Source: JAALLB01 sp964502215 (GTDB lineage: Bacteria > Pseudomonadota > Alphaproteobacteria > Rhizobiales > Rhizobiaceae). From it: a stretch of 14,620 bases of DNA. Position numbers and translations under genes: made by a program. Below are positions 14,591 through 14,620 of the stretch, one piece after another; within the stretch, counting starts at the first letter, position 1, and the number at the start of each line of letters is the position of its first letter. The DNA lies in the NCBI GenBank assembly GCA_964502215.1, contig CAZCUN010000067.1, forward strand, positions 1 to 14,620, read 5' to 3'. Under the pieces are notes generated by a model. The model made no database searches, was not told the DNA's origin, and saw only the letters and a list, made by a program, of their open reading frames with translations.

Positions 14591-14620
14591 CAAAAATGGG
14601 TTATCAATATGGGTATGAGA
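14572..14620 (+). mobile_element. Left end of an insertion-sequence-like element (partial)
   Basis: This begins at the GGGG tip of the inverted repeat and runs off the window. Two ATG codons within it (14596 and 14615, the latter giving Met-Arg) could start a transposase gene, as expected 25-45 bases inside an IS left end. The sequence inside the repeat differs from that at the window's left edge, in line with one being a left and the other a right IS end. Confidence 0.5.

Overview
The window looks like a stretch of core chromosome from a low-GC (roughly 40% by eye) alphaproteobacterium, probably of the order Hyphomicrobiales. The evidence is gene order and family type: a pteridine-reductase-like SDR gene, uvrC, pgsA, moaD and moaE in a row, and ndk beside a YheS-type ABC-F gene. 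The taxonomic call is inference; there is no rRNA or tRNA gene to anchor it. No CRISPR array, tRNA, rRNA or complete transposase was seen.

Layout. Bases 1-54 are the end of an insertion-sequence-like element. Bases 156-5228 hold six same-strand, closely packed genes: a YrbG-type Ca2+/Na+ antiporter, the SDR, uvrC (DNA repair), pgsA (phosphatidylglycerol synthesis), moaD and moaE (molybdopterin synthase). They could form one long operon. Facing them on the minus strand is a SLC13-type permease with two RCK_C domains (5283-7061), with two inverted repeats in front of it. Next come two minus-strand genes of unknown function (7152-7880 and 8085-8765). They are diverged paralogues that share an identical 16-residue block.

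Bases 8878-10622 form a self-contained stress module. A TetR-family repressor gene is read leftwards, and a PspA/IM30 gene and a YiaA/B-type two-helix membrane protein gene are read rightwards. The 110-base divergent control region carries three copies of the palindrome TGAACnnnGTTCA, two of them inside an exact 16-base repeat, placed over and just after a good promoter. A near-perfect bidirectional terminator ends this operon and also serves ndk (10691-11113), which converges on it. Upstream of ndk lies an acidic 367-residue protein of unknown function (11229-12332). Divergent from that is the YheS-type ABC-F ATPase (12429-14339), followed by a 9-bp perfect hairpin. The window then ends in a second IS-like end (14572-14620).

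The two window ends carry the same 20-bp sequence in inverted orientation with different subterminal sequences. This is what the right end of one IS copy and the left end of another copy in the same orientation would give. About 50 bases of each element are present, so the window may be a whole draft-assembly contig broken at a multicopy IS. The parts most worth follow-up are the paralogue pair with the invariant 16-residue block, and the TetR-controlled PspA-YiaA module with its triple operator.
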